Part shown: one piece after another, positions 37,048 through 45,398 of the stretch | How the letters are laid out: each line of letters opens with the position of its first letter | Position numbering within the stretch: the first letter of the stretch is position 1 | Assembly: GCF_001637325.1 (NCBI RefSeq) | Contig: NZ_LRXL01000026.1 | Location: 496,001 to 560,000, forward strand | DNA: 64,000 nt | Source: Cochleicola gelatinilyticus | GTDB taxonomy: Bacteria > Bacteroidota > Bacteroidia > Flavobacteriales > Flavobacteriaceae | Direction of reading: 5' to 3' | The notes under the pieces: model-generated | Told to the model about the DNA's origin: nothing | Databases searched by the model: none | Seen by the model: only the letters and a program-made list of their open reading frames with translations | Program-made: the position numbers and the translations under genes

Positions 37048-37073
37048 AAAAAATCCCATGCGCGACGGGATTT
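37048..37073 (-). terminator. Terminator-like hairpin in the greA leader
   Basis: Minus strand AAATCCC, 9-base loop, GGGATTT and then T to a total run of six. It lies 100 bases upstream of the greA ATG and just downstream of the -7 element, so it would form at the very start of the transcript. No minus-strand gene ends just upstream, so it is not another gene's terminator. Confidence 0.55.
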
Positions 37074-37079
37074 ATATAA

Positions 37080-37087
37080 CAAATATA
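37080..37087 (-). promoter_or_regulatory. -7 promoter element TATATTTG for greA
   Basis: TAnnTTTG match on the minus strand; start site expected about 37074, at the foot of the leader hairpin. A -33 box is not clear. Confidence 0.5.
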
Positions 37088-37162
37088 CTAAAAAATTATT
37101 CTTGGACTTTTTTATTGTAATTTCGAACCGAAAAATAAATTCATTTTTTAAATACGTACTCC

Positions 37163-37600
37163 ATGAAATTAATGTTTTTTGCCTCACTTATTTGCATAAC
37201 ACTCCTTTCCTGTGGAAAAGATGATGACACGCTTGATGATGACAATCCGAATTTAATAAATCCGTTAGTTAACCTTACTTTAAATTTAAACCTTCCACAA
37301 TACGAGCCCTTAAAGTTTCCTGGAAATAGTGTTGTAGTAACCCAACAGGGAATTCGCGGAATCGTTGTTTATAATGTTAATAATGATCTGTATAATGCAT
37401 TCGAATTAAGTGACCCCAACCATCCACCCGCAAATTGTTCCCGTATGGAATTAAATGGTATAATCGCAGAATGCCCCTGTCCAAACGACGATAATGAATA
37501 TAATATCGTATCTGGATTGCACACCTCCGACCCAAGTCTTTATCCTATGCAAAGGTATCGTGCAGAACGTACTGGAGATAACATCAGAATTTTTAATTAA
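37163..37600 (+). CDS. Lipoprotein with ligand-less Rieske-like fold
   Basis: 145 residues. Signal peptide with lipobox LLSC (Cys17) followed by acidic residues. The C-terminal half follows the Rieske pattern: HPPANCSRMELNGIIAECPC, then EYNIVSGLHTSDPSLYPMQRYRAERTGDNIRIF, as in CPxHGxxFd...G.p..g...pl..Y. The histidine ligands expected in C-x-H and C-x2-H are missing, so it should not bind a 2Fe-2S cluster in the usual way. Divergent from greA. Confidence 0.72.
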   Translation: MKLMFFASLICITLLSCGKDDDTLDDDNPNLINPLVNLTLNLNLPQYEPLKFPGNSVVVTQQGIRGIVVYNVNNDLYNAFELSDPNHPPANCSRMELNGIIAECPCPNDDNEYNIVSGLHTSDPSLYPMQRYRAERTGDNIRIFN

Positions 37601-37611
37601 TTCTGAAACTT

Positions 37612-39789
37612 TTATAATTTTATTGTTGCTCCCAGTAAAAAATTAATTTCCGCCTGTGGATAATACCCAGCACCTTCAATGGTTGTAATTGTACCTGGAT
37701 CGGTAAAATCATCATCGAAGGTAAAAAAGTATCCGTTAGACACATATTTTGTATTAAAGATATTATTTACAAGTCCCGAGAATAAGATTTCTCGCACAAA
37801 AGGAACTTCTTTTAACGTATAGGTTATATTAAAATCGTTTACAAAGTAGCTATCCAATTTCGAAGTTTCACTATCGATATTACCCATAAATTGTTCTCCA
37901 ACAAATTTAGATAGTAATGCCAATTGTACATTAGGAAGTGGACGGTACTGTAGGCTATTTCCAAATACAATCTCGGGAGAAAAAGACAAATTCGTTTTTC
38001 CAAGATTTACCAGTTCACCATCAATTGATGCAACAAAATCTACATTTTTATTCGTGCTTAATGCGATATTCGGGAGCATACTAAATGCTTCGGAAAGTCT
38101 TATCTGAGAATCCACTTCGATTCCGAGACGGTAACTTTTTCCACTAGTTTCTCGAATTGGTGCTCCTACATCATCTATAGCACCGGTAAGAACTAATTGG
38201 TCTTTGTAATTCATGTAGAAAAGGTTAGTATTTAGGTTTACTCCTTCAGAAGCAAAGCGCCATCCTAATTCAAAATCATCTAACTTTTCTGCTTTAAAAA
38301 TTCCTTGTTCAAAGTCGCTGCGTCTTGGTTCTCTATGAGCTCTTCCGTAAGAAAAATAAAATTGATTCTCTGCATTTAATGAAAAACTCGCTCCCGCTTT
38401 GGGGTTGAAGAAAGAATAGGTTTCATTTTCATTCAATTCAATAAGATCTGAGGTGGTTCCGGTAGTTTCGTAATCGATAAAACGCCCTTGTAGATCTGCA
38501 AAAATACTCCATTGCTCATCTAACTTATAGGTAGCTTTTCCGAAGAGGGTAAATTCGTTTTTATCGCCCGTTCCGAAGTAGTATCGATCTCGGATTTCTG
38601 AACCTCCAGCAAATTGTGCCCAGATTACTTCCCCATAATGATCTCCTTTATAAGTACTGTAAAACAACCCAGTAGCCACATCGAATTGTTCGTCTTTGTA
38701 ATTTATATTTGCATTTATTGCATAATAATCGTTGTCTAACCAACGTCGTCGAACTAGGTCTGTAGTGTTTATAGTTTCATCACCAATTACAATGGGTTCG
38801 AAATTATAGGTTTCAAAATCTTCATCTTCTTTATACTGTTCAAAGTATCCTCTTCCGTAAGTATAATTAAGTGAAACATTACTGCTCCAACGGTTATTAT
38901 ATCGTTGATTCCAGATAAGCTGATAATGATCCTGAGCGTAGTTATCTATTTCATTATCGTAAAACTGTGTATTTCCATTCTCGTCTGTATACTGTCCTGC
39001 AGGATTAAAAGTTCGGTCCTCTTTTAGAGTTTCTGCATCGATTCCAAAATAAGCCTGATACGTATCTTCACGTCCTCCAAAAGCAATAGCTTTCACCAAA
39101 GTATTTCCATCTACGAAAGACCCTTGAAGAAAATAAGATTTCAAGTCGGAAGTTGCTCTATCAATGTATCCGTCTGATTGGATGGTAGACAATCTACCCG
39201 AAATTTCGATATGATCTTGTAGTAATCCAGTGCTAAATTTAACGGTGTTTTTATACGTATTATACGAACCGAAAGAACTTGCAATCTCTCCGTAGGGTTT
39301 TTCTGAAATACCATCGGTTAAAATATTTAAACTTGCGCCAAAAGCACCCGACCCATTTGTAGAGGTCCCTACTCCTCGTTGTAACTGAAGGCTTTGTACC
39401 GAAGAGGTAAAATCGGGTAAATTCACAAAAAATGTTCCCTGACTTTCAGCATCGTTAAAGGGAATTCCATTAAGAGTAACATTAATTCTCGAGGCATCAC
39501 TTCCGCGCACCCGAATATATGTATACCCAACGCCCGCCCCAGCATCACTCGTGGTTACCACAGACGGCAAATACGAGAGCATGTAAGGTATGTCTTGTCC
39601 TAGATTCCTAGGCTCTAATTCTTCTGCATCAAGATTAGAATGTGTGATTGGCGAGTCGGCATCGACCCGAACCGATTTAATAAGTACTTCTTCCAGACTT
39701 TGAACGTCGGTAGAGTCGGTCGTTGTTTCTTGAGCTAGGAGTGTTGCTGTTGATAAAAATGCAGCGCATACAATAGATAAATGTTTCAT
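37612..39789 (-). CDS. TonB-dependent outer-membrane receptor, TPP-riboswitch controlled
   Basis: 725 residues. Signal peptide to about 19 (ending LLAQ), a TonB-box-like segment EEVLIKSVRV, the plug domain (GVGYTYIRVRGSDASRINVTLNGIPFNDAES, LQLQRGVGTSTNGSGAFGASLNI), and a 22-strand barrel ending NFLLGATIKL. It lacks the N-terminal carboxypeptidase-D-like domain of SusC proteins. The TPP riboswitch in its leader makes thiamine or a phosphorylated or precursor form the likely ligand (inference). Monocistronic; convergent with the Rieske-like lipoprotein. Confidence 0.93.
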   Translation of the reverse strand: MKHLSIVCAAFLSTATLLAQETTTDSTDVQSLEEVLIKSVRVDADSPITHSNLDAEELEPRNLGQDIPYMLSYLPSVVTTSDAGAGVGYTYIRVRGSDASRINVTLNGIPFNDAESQGTFFVNLPDFTSSVQSLQLQRGVGTSTNGSGAFGASLNILTDGISEKPYGEIASSFGSYNTYKNTVKFSTGLLQDHIEISGRLSTIQSDGYIDRATSDLKSYFLQGSFVDGNTLVKAIAFGGREDTYQAYFGIDAETLKEDRTFNPAGQYTDENGNTQFYDNEIDNYAQDHYQLIWNQRYNNRWSSNVSLNYTYGRGYFEQYKEDEDFETYNFEPIVIGDETINTTDLVRRRWLDNDYYAINANINYKDEQFDVATGLFYSTYKGDHYGEVIWAQFAGGSEIRDRYYFGTGDKNEFTLFGKATYKLDEQWSIFADLQGRFIDYETTGTTSDLIELNENETYSFFNPKAGASFSLNAENQFYFSYGRAHREPRRSDFEQGIFKAEKLDDFELGWRFASEGVNLNTNLFYMNYKDQLVLTGAIDDVGAPIRETSGKSYRLGIEVDSQIRLSEAFSMLPNIALSTNKNVDFVASIDGELVNLGKTNLSFSPEIVFGNSLQYRPLPNVQLALLSKFVGEQFMGNIDSETSKLDSYFVNDFNITYTLKEVPFVREILFSGLVNNIFNTKYVSNGYFFTFDDDFTDPGTITTIEGAGYYPQAEINFLLGATIKL

Positions 39790-39868
39790 TCGTACAGTAA
39801 AATTGACGAATAAAAGGGGTAATTATTCTCTTGGTTATAATAAATTAAAACAAATGTTACAGAGATAA

Positions 39869-39884
39869 AGCTCCTATAAGAGCT
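39869..39884 (-). other. Small palindrome between riboswitch and receptor gene
   Basis: AGCTC-CTATAA-GAGCT, followed on the minus strand by TTTATC. Candidate expression-platform hairpin, but the stem is only 5 bp and the T-run is poor. Confidence 0.3.
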
Positions 39885-39924
39885 GCTACCAACGTCGACT
39901 AGACATTTTTGTACCATTCTTTTT

Positions 39925-40075
39925 ATTCCTAAACAGCATTACCTGTTCCAGGTTCTATGGGTATAATCTCAGCCAAATAAATCTTAGATGTTAGCGTTAC
40001 GCTTTTGTAATAAAAACCTTCTATTGTAATTCTACAATCTGCAATCTGCAATCTATCGAGCACCCCTTTGAGATG
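39925..40075 (-). promoter_or_regulatory. TPP (THI-box) riboswitch
   Basis: Minus strand shows the conserved THI elements in order: AAAGGGGTGC (40069-40060), then after a long P3 arm GGCTGAGATTATACCC, ATAGAACCTGGAACAGGTAATGC and TTTAGGAAT. The CTGAGA...ACCC...GAACCTG...GGTAATGC series is diagnostic of thiamine-pyrophosphate riboswitches. The P3 arm is unusually long (about 75 bases) and contains a three-fold GATTGCA-type tandem repeat. It sits in the leader of the TonB receptor gene, so high TPP should switch the receptor off. Confidence 0.95.
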
Positions 40076-40080
40076 TTTTG

Positions 40081-40088
40081 CAAAGGTA
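40081..40088 (-). promoter_or_regulatory. -7 promoter element TACCTTTG for the riboswitch transcript
   Basis: TAnnTTTG on the minus strand; start site expected about 40074, exactly at the 5' edge of the THI element. The -33 box is poor. Confidence 0.6.
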
Positions 40089-40175
40089 GGAAACGAAATT
40101 TTCTTTTAATTACTTTATTTGAATTTTTATGATATTCTTACTTTTATATTGGTTGTTAGTGATTATTTTTAGTGG

Positions 40176-42632
40176 ATGAAATCTGTACAAAATAAATTTC
40201 CTTTAAAGGTGCTCCTAAGCTATCTGGTCTTGGGTGCGCTGGTAGTAGCAGTGGGATTTTTTTTATACGCGGAGTTTAAAGGATACTTAGGGATTACTTC
40301 TGAAATTTCTGAGGACAAAAAATATATTGAAACGGGGACTCTTGTGAATCTAGTTTATGAAACTGATGGTCTTTCGAAACTGGCCTTACTAACACTGAAA
40401 AATGAAGATTACGCACGTTATCAATCGAAATCTGATTCACTCTACCAGAAGATTGGGAGCATTAAAGAACTTATTTCTAACGAGCGACAAAAAGCACAAT
40501 TAGACAGCATTAATTCTTTATTTACGGAAAAGAACAGCAATATTGAGCAACTTCGGATGCTTAAAATCAATAATCAATACGATTCTTCTTTAGACGATAT
40601 TTTACGGGAATTTAAAAAGTTGGACACGACCATGGGAAAATTGGTTCTAGAAAACTACGTGAATAATCCAGCAGTTCTTTCTAAACGAGAACGTAGGTAT
40701 TGGCAGGTTTATATCGATTATTTAAATTCTACTATAACAAGGGACAATCCAGAAGTAAAAAAGACGCTAGTAGATTCTATGCTGGTTGCAACACGCTATA
40801 TTGTTAGAGAAGCAAAACGACAAAATTCGAAAGCACGTATTGCGTTAGCTGAAAAAGAAAACGAACTTATTCGCAACGATTTAAACATTTCAAGGCAACT
40901 TCGTGGAATTATTTCCACCTTCGATGCAGAAGTAAATAAAAATTACATTCAAGATAATGCGCTTAAAGAAGCGGCTGTTAAAAGAACCCGAGATATTCTT
41001 AAAATTGCTGCAGGTATTGGTTTTATCGTATTATTGCTTTTTACCTATATTATTCTTACAGATTTCTTTAAAGCAGAACGTTTCAGAAGAAACTTAAAAC
41101 AAGAGAAAAAATATTCCGAAGACCTTTTAAAAAGTCGTGAGCAACTAATTTCTACCGTAAGTCATGATCTTAAAACACCATTAAATACCATTGTTGGCTA
41201 TTCAGGATTAATAGAAAATACGCCCCTCACAGAAAAACAACAGTATTACATTCAACAAATCACTTCTAGCTCTCATTATGTAAATAAATTGGTAGACGAT
41301 TTACTCGACTTTTCGAAACTTGAAGCAGGAAAAATTCCTTTAGAACAAATTCCGTTTTCATTAGAAAATTTAATCCGACAAGTAGCAGATTCCTCGGGAG
41401 ACATTCATTCTCAGAAAAATGTTAAGCTCGAGGTTGATATAGCTTCTTCGCTACAACAGCGAATGTTTAAAGGCGACCCATTACGTATCCAGCAAATTTT
41501 AACGAACCTCATTGGAAATGCGTTTAAATTTACGGAAGAAGGAGAAATCTCTATTCTTGTAAAAGAGCTTCAAAAAGATGAGGATTCTAGTAAAACCAAT
41601 TTAATTCAGATTGAAGTAAAAGACACTGGAATAGGAATTTCAAAAGAAAAACAAGAATTAATTTTTAAAGAATTTACACAAGCCGAAACCGATACAGCGA
41701 CTCGATTTGGAGGATATGGTTTGGGCCTTGCTATTTCGAAAAAATTAACCGAGTTGTTGTCGGGTTCTTTAAAAGTAAAAAGTATTTTGGGAGAAGGAAG
41801 CACCTTTACAGTAACGCTTCCCTTAACACCTTCAGAATTTATAGTCACTTCCCCCAAGGCCGTTACTTCAGAGAATCTGATTTCGTTAAAAGCAGTTTTG
41901 ATAGATGATGATGCATCGATGACTGCATTACTGAAGGAGCTTTTTGAACAACTTAAAATCGATACCTATACTTTTCATAGATTCTCTGATTTTAAAACTG
42001 CAGGAATTACAGAGTTTGATTTTGTATTGACCGATATTCAAATGCCAGAAACCAGTGGATTTGAAATTCTAAGAGCTCTTCAAAATAAAGAAATATCTTC
42101 CTTTACAGGACAACCAGTAATCGCAATGACCGGTAGTCGTGATCACACAGAGCAACATTTTTACGATGTAGGTTTTAGTGCTTTATTGAAAAAACCATTT
42201 TCGAAAGATGCTTTGGTTGCGGCCTTACACAAGGTGTTCCCAAATAGAGTTGGTGCCGTAAAACCTTCAGAAATACAAACTTCTGCAGCAATTGCCAATG
42301 AGCATTTCGACCTTACATTATTACAATCTTTTCTTGGAAAAGAGGACGGTCTTTATGAGGTGCTTCAAGTATTTCAAGACCAAACTGTAAAAGACATACA
42401 ACAACTTAAAAAAGCAATTAAAACTTCAGATTTTGAAACTATAAATGCTGTTTCTCACCGAATGCTTACCATGTTTAGACAGATTTGTGCTGTACAAGTA
42501 ATTCCTATTCTTGAAGCATTAGAACATACATCAACGCAAACCACAACTCCCGAAGAAAGCATTGAATTATTTGAAAATTTACAAGTAAAAATAGACGAAC
42601 TAATGAAGGCACTTAAGCAGCCAGTTTCGTAG
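40176..42632 (+). CDS. Hybrid sensor histidine kinase with receiver and HPt domains
   Basis: 818 residues. TM1 (about 10-31), a largely helical periplasmic sensor (35-275), TM2 (276-295), dimerisation box LISTVSHDLKTPLNTIVGY (H330), and an ATPase domain with GNAFKF, DTGIGISKEKQ and GGYGLGLAISKKL. Next are a receiver domain (LIDDDASM..., phospho-Asp in VLTDIQMPETSGFEI, MTGSRD, LKKPFSK) and a C-terminal HPt-like helix bundle with NAVSHRMLTMFRQI. An internal phosphorelay is expected. Convergent, 2 bp apart, with an NtrC-like regulator, its likely output. Confidence 0.93.
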   Translation: MKSVQNKFPLKVLLSYLVLGALVVAVGFFLYAEFKGYLGITSEISEDKKYIETGTLVNLVYETDGLSKLALLTLKNEDYARYQSKSDSLYQKIGSIKELISNERQKAQLDSINSLFTEKNSNIEQLRMLKINNQYDSSLDDILREFKKLDTTMGKLVLENYVNNPAVLSKRERRYWQVYIDYLNSTITRDNPEVKKTLVDSMLVATRYIVREAKRQNSKARIALAEKENELIRNDLNISRQLRGIISTFDAEVNKNYIQDNALKEAAVKRTRDILKIAAGIGFIVLLLFTYIILTDFFKAERFRRNLKQEKKYSEDLLKSREQLISTVSHDLKTPLNTIVGYSGLIENTPLTEKQQYYIQQITSSSHYVNKLVDDLLDFSKLEAGKIPLEQIPFSLENLIRQVADSSGDIHSQKNVKLEVDIASSLQQRMFKGDPLRIQQILTNLIGNAFKFTEEGEISILVKELQKDEDSSKTNLIQIEVKDTGIGISKEKQELIFKEFTQAETDTATRFGGYGLGLAISKKLTELLSGSLKVKSILGEGSTFTVTLPLTPSEFIVTSPKAVTSENLISLKAVLIDDDASMTALLKELFEQLKIDTYTFHRFSDFKTAGITEFDFVLTDIQMPETSGFEILRALQNKEISSFTGQPVIAMTGSRDHTEQHFYDVGFSALLKKPFSKDALVAALHKVFPNRVGAVKPSEIQTSAAIANEHFDLTLLQSFLGKEDGLYEVLQVFQDQTVKDIQQLKKAIKTSDFETINAVSHRMLTMFRQICAVQVIPILEALEHTSTQTTTPEESIELFENLQVKIDELMKALKQPVS

Positions 42633-42634
42633 AA

Positions 42635-44011
42635 CTATAGATCAAGATCGTATTGTTCAATCTTATTATAAAGTGTCTTTCTGGTAATATTTAAAAGCTT
42701 TGCCGCTCGAGATTTGTTGTTACCCGTTTCTTTAAGCGCATTTATAATGAGTTGCTTTTCGTTTGTCTCTTTTGAATAATCTACTGCCGGCTTTTTCTTT
42801 TCTGAAGCAACAATAACTTCTCTTGGAATTACGTCTAATGGAATAAAATCGCCATTAGTTAACAATACCGATCTTTTAATTACATTTTTTAATTCCCTTA
42901 AATTTCCTGGCCATGCATATTTTTTAAAGGCTGCTTCCACTTCTTTTGAAAGTCCGAGCACCTGCTTTCCTAACGATCTATTAGCTTCGTCTAAAAAATA
43001 TTCGGTAAAAAGAAAAAGATCTTCTTGCCGTTCTTTTAAAGATGGAATATGTACTGAAAATTCATTAAGACGGTGGTATAGATCCTCTCGAAACCTACCT
43101 TCTTCTACCGCTTTAATAAGATCTTCATTAGTAGCTGAAACAATACGAACATCAACTTCTATTTCTGCATTACTTCCTACGGGTTTTACTTTTCGTTCTT
43201 GCAGAGCTCTTAGCAACTGAATTTGATTTTCATACGAAAGATTTCCAACTTCATCCAAAAACAGAGTCCCTTTATGAGCTGCTTCAAAATGACCTTTTTT
43301 ATCATTTATTGCTCCTGTAAAACTTCCTTTAACATGCCCAAAAAACTCACTCGCTGCTATTTCTTTTGGAATCGATCCGCAGTCTACAGGCACGAAGGGC
43401 TGGTCTTTTCTAACACTATATTTATGAATTGCGTTTGCGGCCACTTCTTTTCCCGTTCCACTTTCTCCTTGAATAAGCACGCACATATCGGTGGGACCTA
43501 CAAGTTTTAAATATTCATTAAACTTTTTAGAAATCTCACTAAACCCGGTGACAAAAGATGGATTGTTGTAATTACCCACCGCCGGTTCCTTCTTTGGTGC
43601 GTTATCGGAATGAGTTTCTACTGGCTTTTGTTTTATTGTAGTTACTGCTTCACTTTCCATTGCTTGCTCAATAATCATAAGCAATTCTTCGGGTCGGAAA
43701 GGTTTGGAAATATATTCGAGAGCACCCTTTTTTATGGCCTCTACTGCTGAAGAAACTTCGGCATAACCCGTCATCAAAATCATCTGAGTATTAGGAGAAA
43801 CTTGTCTCGAAAAATCTAATAATTCAAGTCCGTTAGCATCGGGTAATTGTAGGTCTGTGATTAAAAGTTTGAAAGTTCCATCTTCAAGAAAGGCCTTTGC
43901 TTGCTCACCATTGTGACAGGTTACCACATCGAATCCCTTTCGATCTAGAAACGTACCTAGCATTTTACCAAAGGCGACGTCATCTTCTACTATTAAAATT
44001 TTTAGACTCAT
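42635..44011 (-). CDS. NtrC-family sigma-54-dependent response regulator
   Basis: 458 residues. Receiver domain with EDD and phospho-Asp D53 (LITDLQLPDANG). AAA+ domain with Walker A GESGTGKE, the sigma-54 contact loop GSFTGAINDKKGHFE (GAFTGA variant), Walker B GTLFLDEVGNL and arginine-finger region FREDLYHRLNEF. C-terminal Fis-type HTH (NNKSRAAKLLNITRKTLYNKI). It remodels RpoN holoenzyme at -24/-12 promoters. Two genes with such promoters lie just upstream on the same strand; the hybrid kinase is its likely input. Confidence 0.96.
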   Translation of the reverse strand: MSLKILIVEDDVAFGKMLGTFLDRKGFDVVTCHNGEQAKAFLEDGTFKLLITDLQLPDANGLELLDFSRQVSPNTQMILMTGYAEVSSAVEAIKKGALEYISKPFRPEELLMIIEQAMESEAVTTIKQKPVETHSDNAPKKEPAVGNYNNPSFVTGFSEISKKFNEYLKLVGPTDMCVLIQGESGTGKEVAANAIHKYSVRKDQPFVPVDCGSIPKEIAASEFFGHVKGSFTGAINDKKGHFEAAHKGTLFLDEVGNLSYENQIQLLRALQERKVKPVGSNAEIEVDVRIVSATNEDLIKAVEEGRFREDLYHRLNEFSVHIPSLKERQEDLFLFTEYFLDEANRSLGKQVLGLSKEVEAAFKKYAWPGNLRELKNVIKRSVLLTNGDFIPLDVIPREVIVASEKKKPAVDYSKETNEKQLIINALKETGNNKSRAAKLLNITRKTLYNKIEQYDLDL

Positions 44012-44149
44012 AAGTTATAGAGCTTACAAAAATAGAAGGATTCTACGTGGTTAGGTTTAAATTTTTCATAAAAATATGGCTTATTATTTAAATAATGGTT
44101 GGTATTCATATCTGTTTTCTTCGGAAGTTTTTTTTAAAAAAATGACCAT

Positions 44150-44178
44150 AAAAAAAAGGGTGCCCAAATTGGACACCC
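44150..44178 (-). terminator. Rho-independent terminator, first PepSY-like gene
   Basis: Arms GGGTGCCC (44158-44165) and GGACACCC (44171-44178), one wobble pair, loop AAATT; on the minus strand followed by a run of eight T. Separates this gene from the downstream NtrC-like gene. Confidence 0.9.
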
Positions 44179-44208
44179 CGCAAAGTATTGAATCTAAATA
44201 CCTGCAGC

Positions 44209-44550
44209 TTACTCTTCTTTTATCCACTCACCATTTGTGTTTGCAAACACAGTTAGGTTTTCTTTTTCGGCAAGTTTGAGGAGTAATTTATACTCACCTT
44301 TATTATTTACAAATGCCTTTGAAATGGTAGCAGTTTGAAAATCTGTTGCTACCGCCTCTGTAACGGCTAGTGGAAGGTCTGAAACTGTAACATTAGTGTA
44401 TGTTGGTGCAAGTTGGTGAGGTTTTGCAGCAGTGGTTAATTGTTGCTTAGGGGAGTTATTATTAACCACAGCCGTTTTAACGTCAACTTGCGCTTGTACA
44501 GCGAAACTGGTACTTAACATCAATATAAATGCGATAATTGGCTTTTTCAT
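44209..44550 (-). CDS. Secreted PepSY-like small protein (paralogue 1)
   Basis: 113 residues from MKKPIIAFILML; the frame is open 22 codons further upstream but that stretch holds the predicted promoter. Signal peptide to about 21 (AVQAQ). A Thr/Asn/Lys linker leads to a C-terminal module VSDLPLAVTEAVATDF, ISKAFVNNKGEYKLLL and VFANTNGEWIKEE, a single PepSY-like repeat (DUF2874 type). A close paralogue lies 281 bp upstream. Predicted sigma-54 promoter in front. Periplasmic; function unknown. Confidence 0.8.
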   Translation of the reverse strand: MKKPIIAFILMLSTSFAVQAQVDVKTAVVNNNSPKQQLTTAAKPHQLAPTYTNVTVSDLPLAVTEAVATDFQTATISKAFVNNKGEYKLLLKLAEKENLTVFANTNGEWIKEE

Positions 44551-44588
44551 TGAATTATACTTTTCAGCTTTTTCTTCGTAAGATGTAA

Positions 44589-44604
44589 TGAAAAAGTAGT
44601 GCCA
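44589..44604 (-). promoter_or_regulatory. Sigma-54-type promoter, paralogue 1
   Basis: Minus strand TGGCAC-TACTT-TTTCA: a perfect -24 TGGCAC, 5-base spacer, and a -12 box one base off TTGCA. A start about 12 bases on leaves a leader of roughly 28 bases. Upstream of a gene adjacent to a sigma-54 activator. Confidence 0.55.
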
Positions 44605-44713
44605 CTGTTGATACATTCTTATAAAATAACAGCTAACCCCTATTTCTATTAGGTTTATTAGATCACTCGTAGCTCAAACTAAAATTATTAAATGTGTAAA
44701 TAGGGAAGTGCGT

Positions 44714-44730
44714 GTGTAAAAATTATACAC
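44714..44730 (-). promoter_or_regulatory. Candidate enhancer site GTGTA-N7-TACAC, paralogue 1
   Basis: Inverted repeat GTGTAAAAATTATACAC centred about 120 bp upstream of the -24 box. The same 17-base pattern occurs at the same distance from the second sigma-54-type promoter. Candidate binding site for the adjacent NtrC-like regulator. Confidence 0.5.
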
Positions 44731-44784
44731 TTTGGTATACAGTCGATTGTTATATATCATCTTTTTTAAATCATACTGCATAAA

Positions 44785-44810
44785 AAAAGGTGCTCTTTCG
44801 AACACCTTTT
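44785..44810 (-). terminator. Rho-independent terminator, second PepSY-like gene
   Basis: Arms AAAAGGTG and CACCTTTT around a 10-base loop, 21 bases past the stop codon; T-run on the minus strand. Confidence 0.88.
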
Positions 44811-44830
44811 AAAATCAATTTGGATGAATA

Positions 44831-45211
44831 TTACATATTCTTCTTAATCCATTCACCTTTACTGTTTGCGTATAAGGTTTGAGCTTTTTTCCCTTCAGCA
44901 GTTACTTCAAGCTTGTATTCTCCTTTTTCATTTAACCAAGCTTTCGTTACTTTACTACCAGCAAATTGCTTTGCTACAGCATCGGTAACTGTTTGTGGTA
45001 CGTCTGCTACAGCTACTTCTTTATAATCTTGTACAACTTCAGCTTCAGTTTTAACCTCTGCTTTTAAAGTTGCTGGCTTTTCAGCTTTTACAGGTGTTTG
45101 ATTCATTGCCGTTGGCTCTTTTTGAACTTCTTTTACTTCTTTAGCATCTTGTGCATTTACAGCGGTAAGAGTTCCAAATGCGAATACGGCGGTTAACATT
45201 AACTTTTTCAT
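44831..45211 (-). CDS. Secreted PepSY-like small protein (paralogue 2)
   Basis: 126 residues. Signal peptide to about 20 (AVNAQ), a Lys/Glu/Ala-rich linker (about 22-62) and a C-terminal module VADVPQTVTDAVAKQF, VTKAWLNEKGEYKLEV and TLYANSKGEWIKKNM. This aligns residue by residue with the downstream neighbour, so the two arose by tandem duplication while the linkers diverged. Each has its own terminator and its own sigma-54-type promoter, so they are parallel units of one regulon. Confidence 0.82.
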   Translation of the reverse strand: MKKLMLTAVFAFGTLTAVNAQDAKEVKEVQKEPTAMNQTPVKAEKPATLKAEVKTEAEVVQDYKEVAVADVPQTVTDAVAKQFAGSKVTKAWLNEKGEYKLEVTAEGKKAQTLYANSKGEWIKKNM

Positions 45212-45259
45212 AGTTTTAATTTTTAAAGTTTATAATTTTTCTGTTTCGAGAAGGTATAT

Positions 45260-45275
45260 AGAAATATTTGTACCA
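45260..45275 (-). promoter_or_regulatory. Sigma-54-type promoter, paralogue 2
   Basis: Minus strand TGGTAC-AAATA-TTTCT, same layout and spacing as the promoter of the paralogue. A start about 12 bases on leaves a leader of roughly 37 bases. Confidence 0.5.
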
Positions 45276-45381
45276 AAAAATTGAAGCATAATTTAATATG
45301 TGTAATAAATTGTAAATCAAGAGTTTAAATATTGATTTCTTTATGAAATGTTAAAGTAGAAGTGTTACTTTTTGTATACAG

Positions 45382-45398
45382 GTGTATAGTGAATACAC
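45382..45398 (-). promoter_or_regulatory. Candidate enhancer site GTGTA-N7-TACAC, paralogue 2
   Basis: Inverted repeat GTGTATAGTGAATACAC, centred about 117 bp upstream of the -24 box. A second overlapping palindrome TACACATTTTGTGTA (45394-45408) and a GTATAC nearby add further half-sites. Confidence 0.5.

Noticed and set aside
36949-37059. 37-codon upstream extension of greA
   Set aside because: Coded across the leader region next to the terminator-like hairpin; GreA normally starts at MSKVSYYT.
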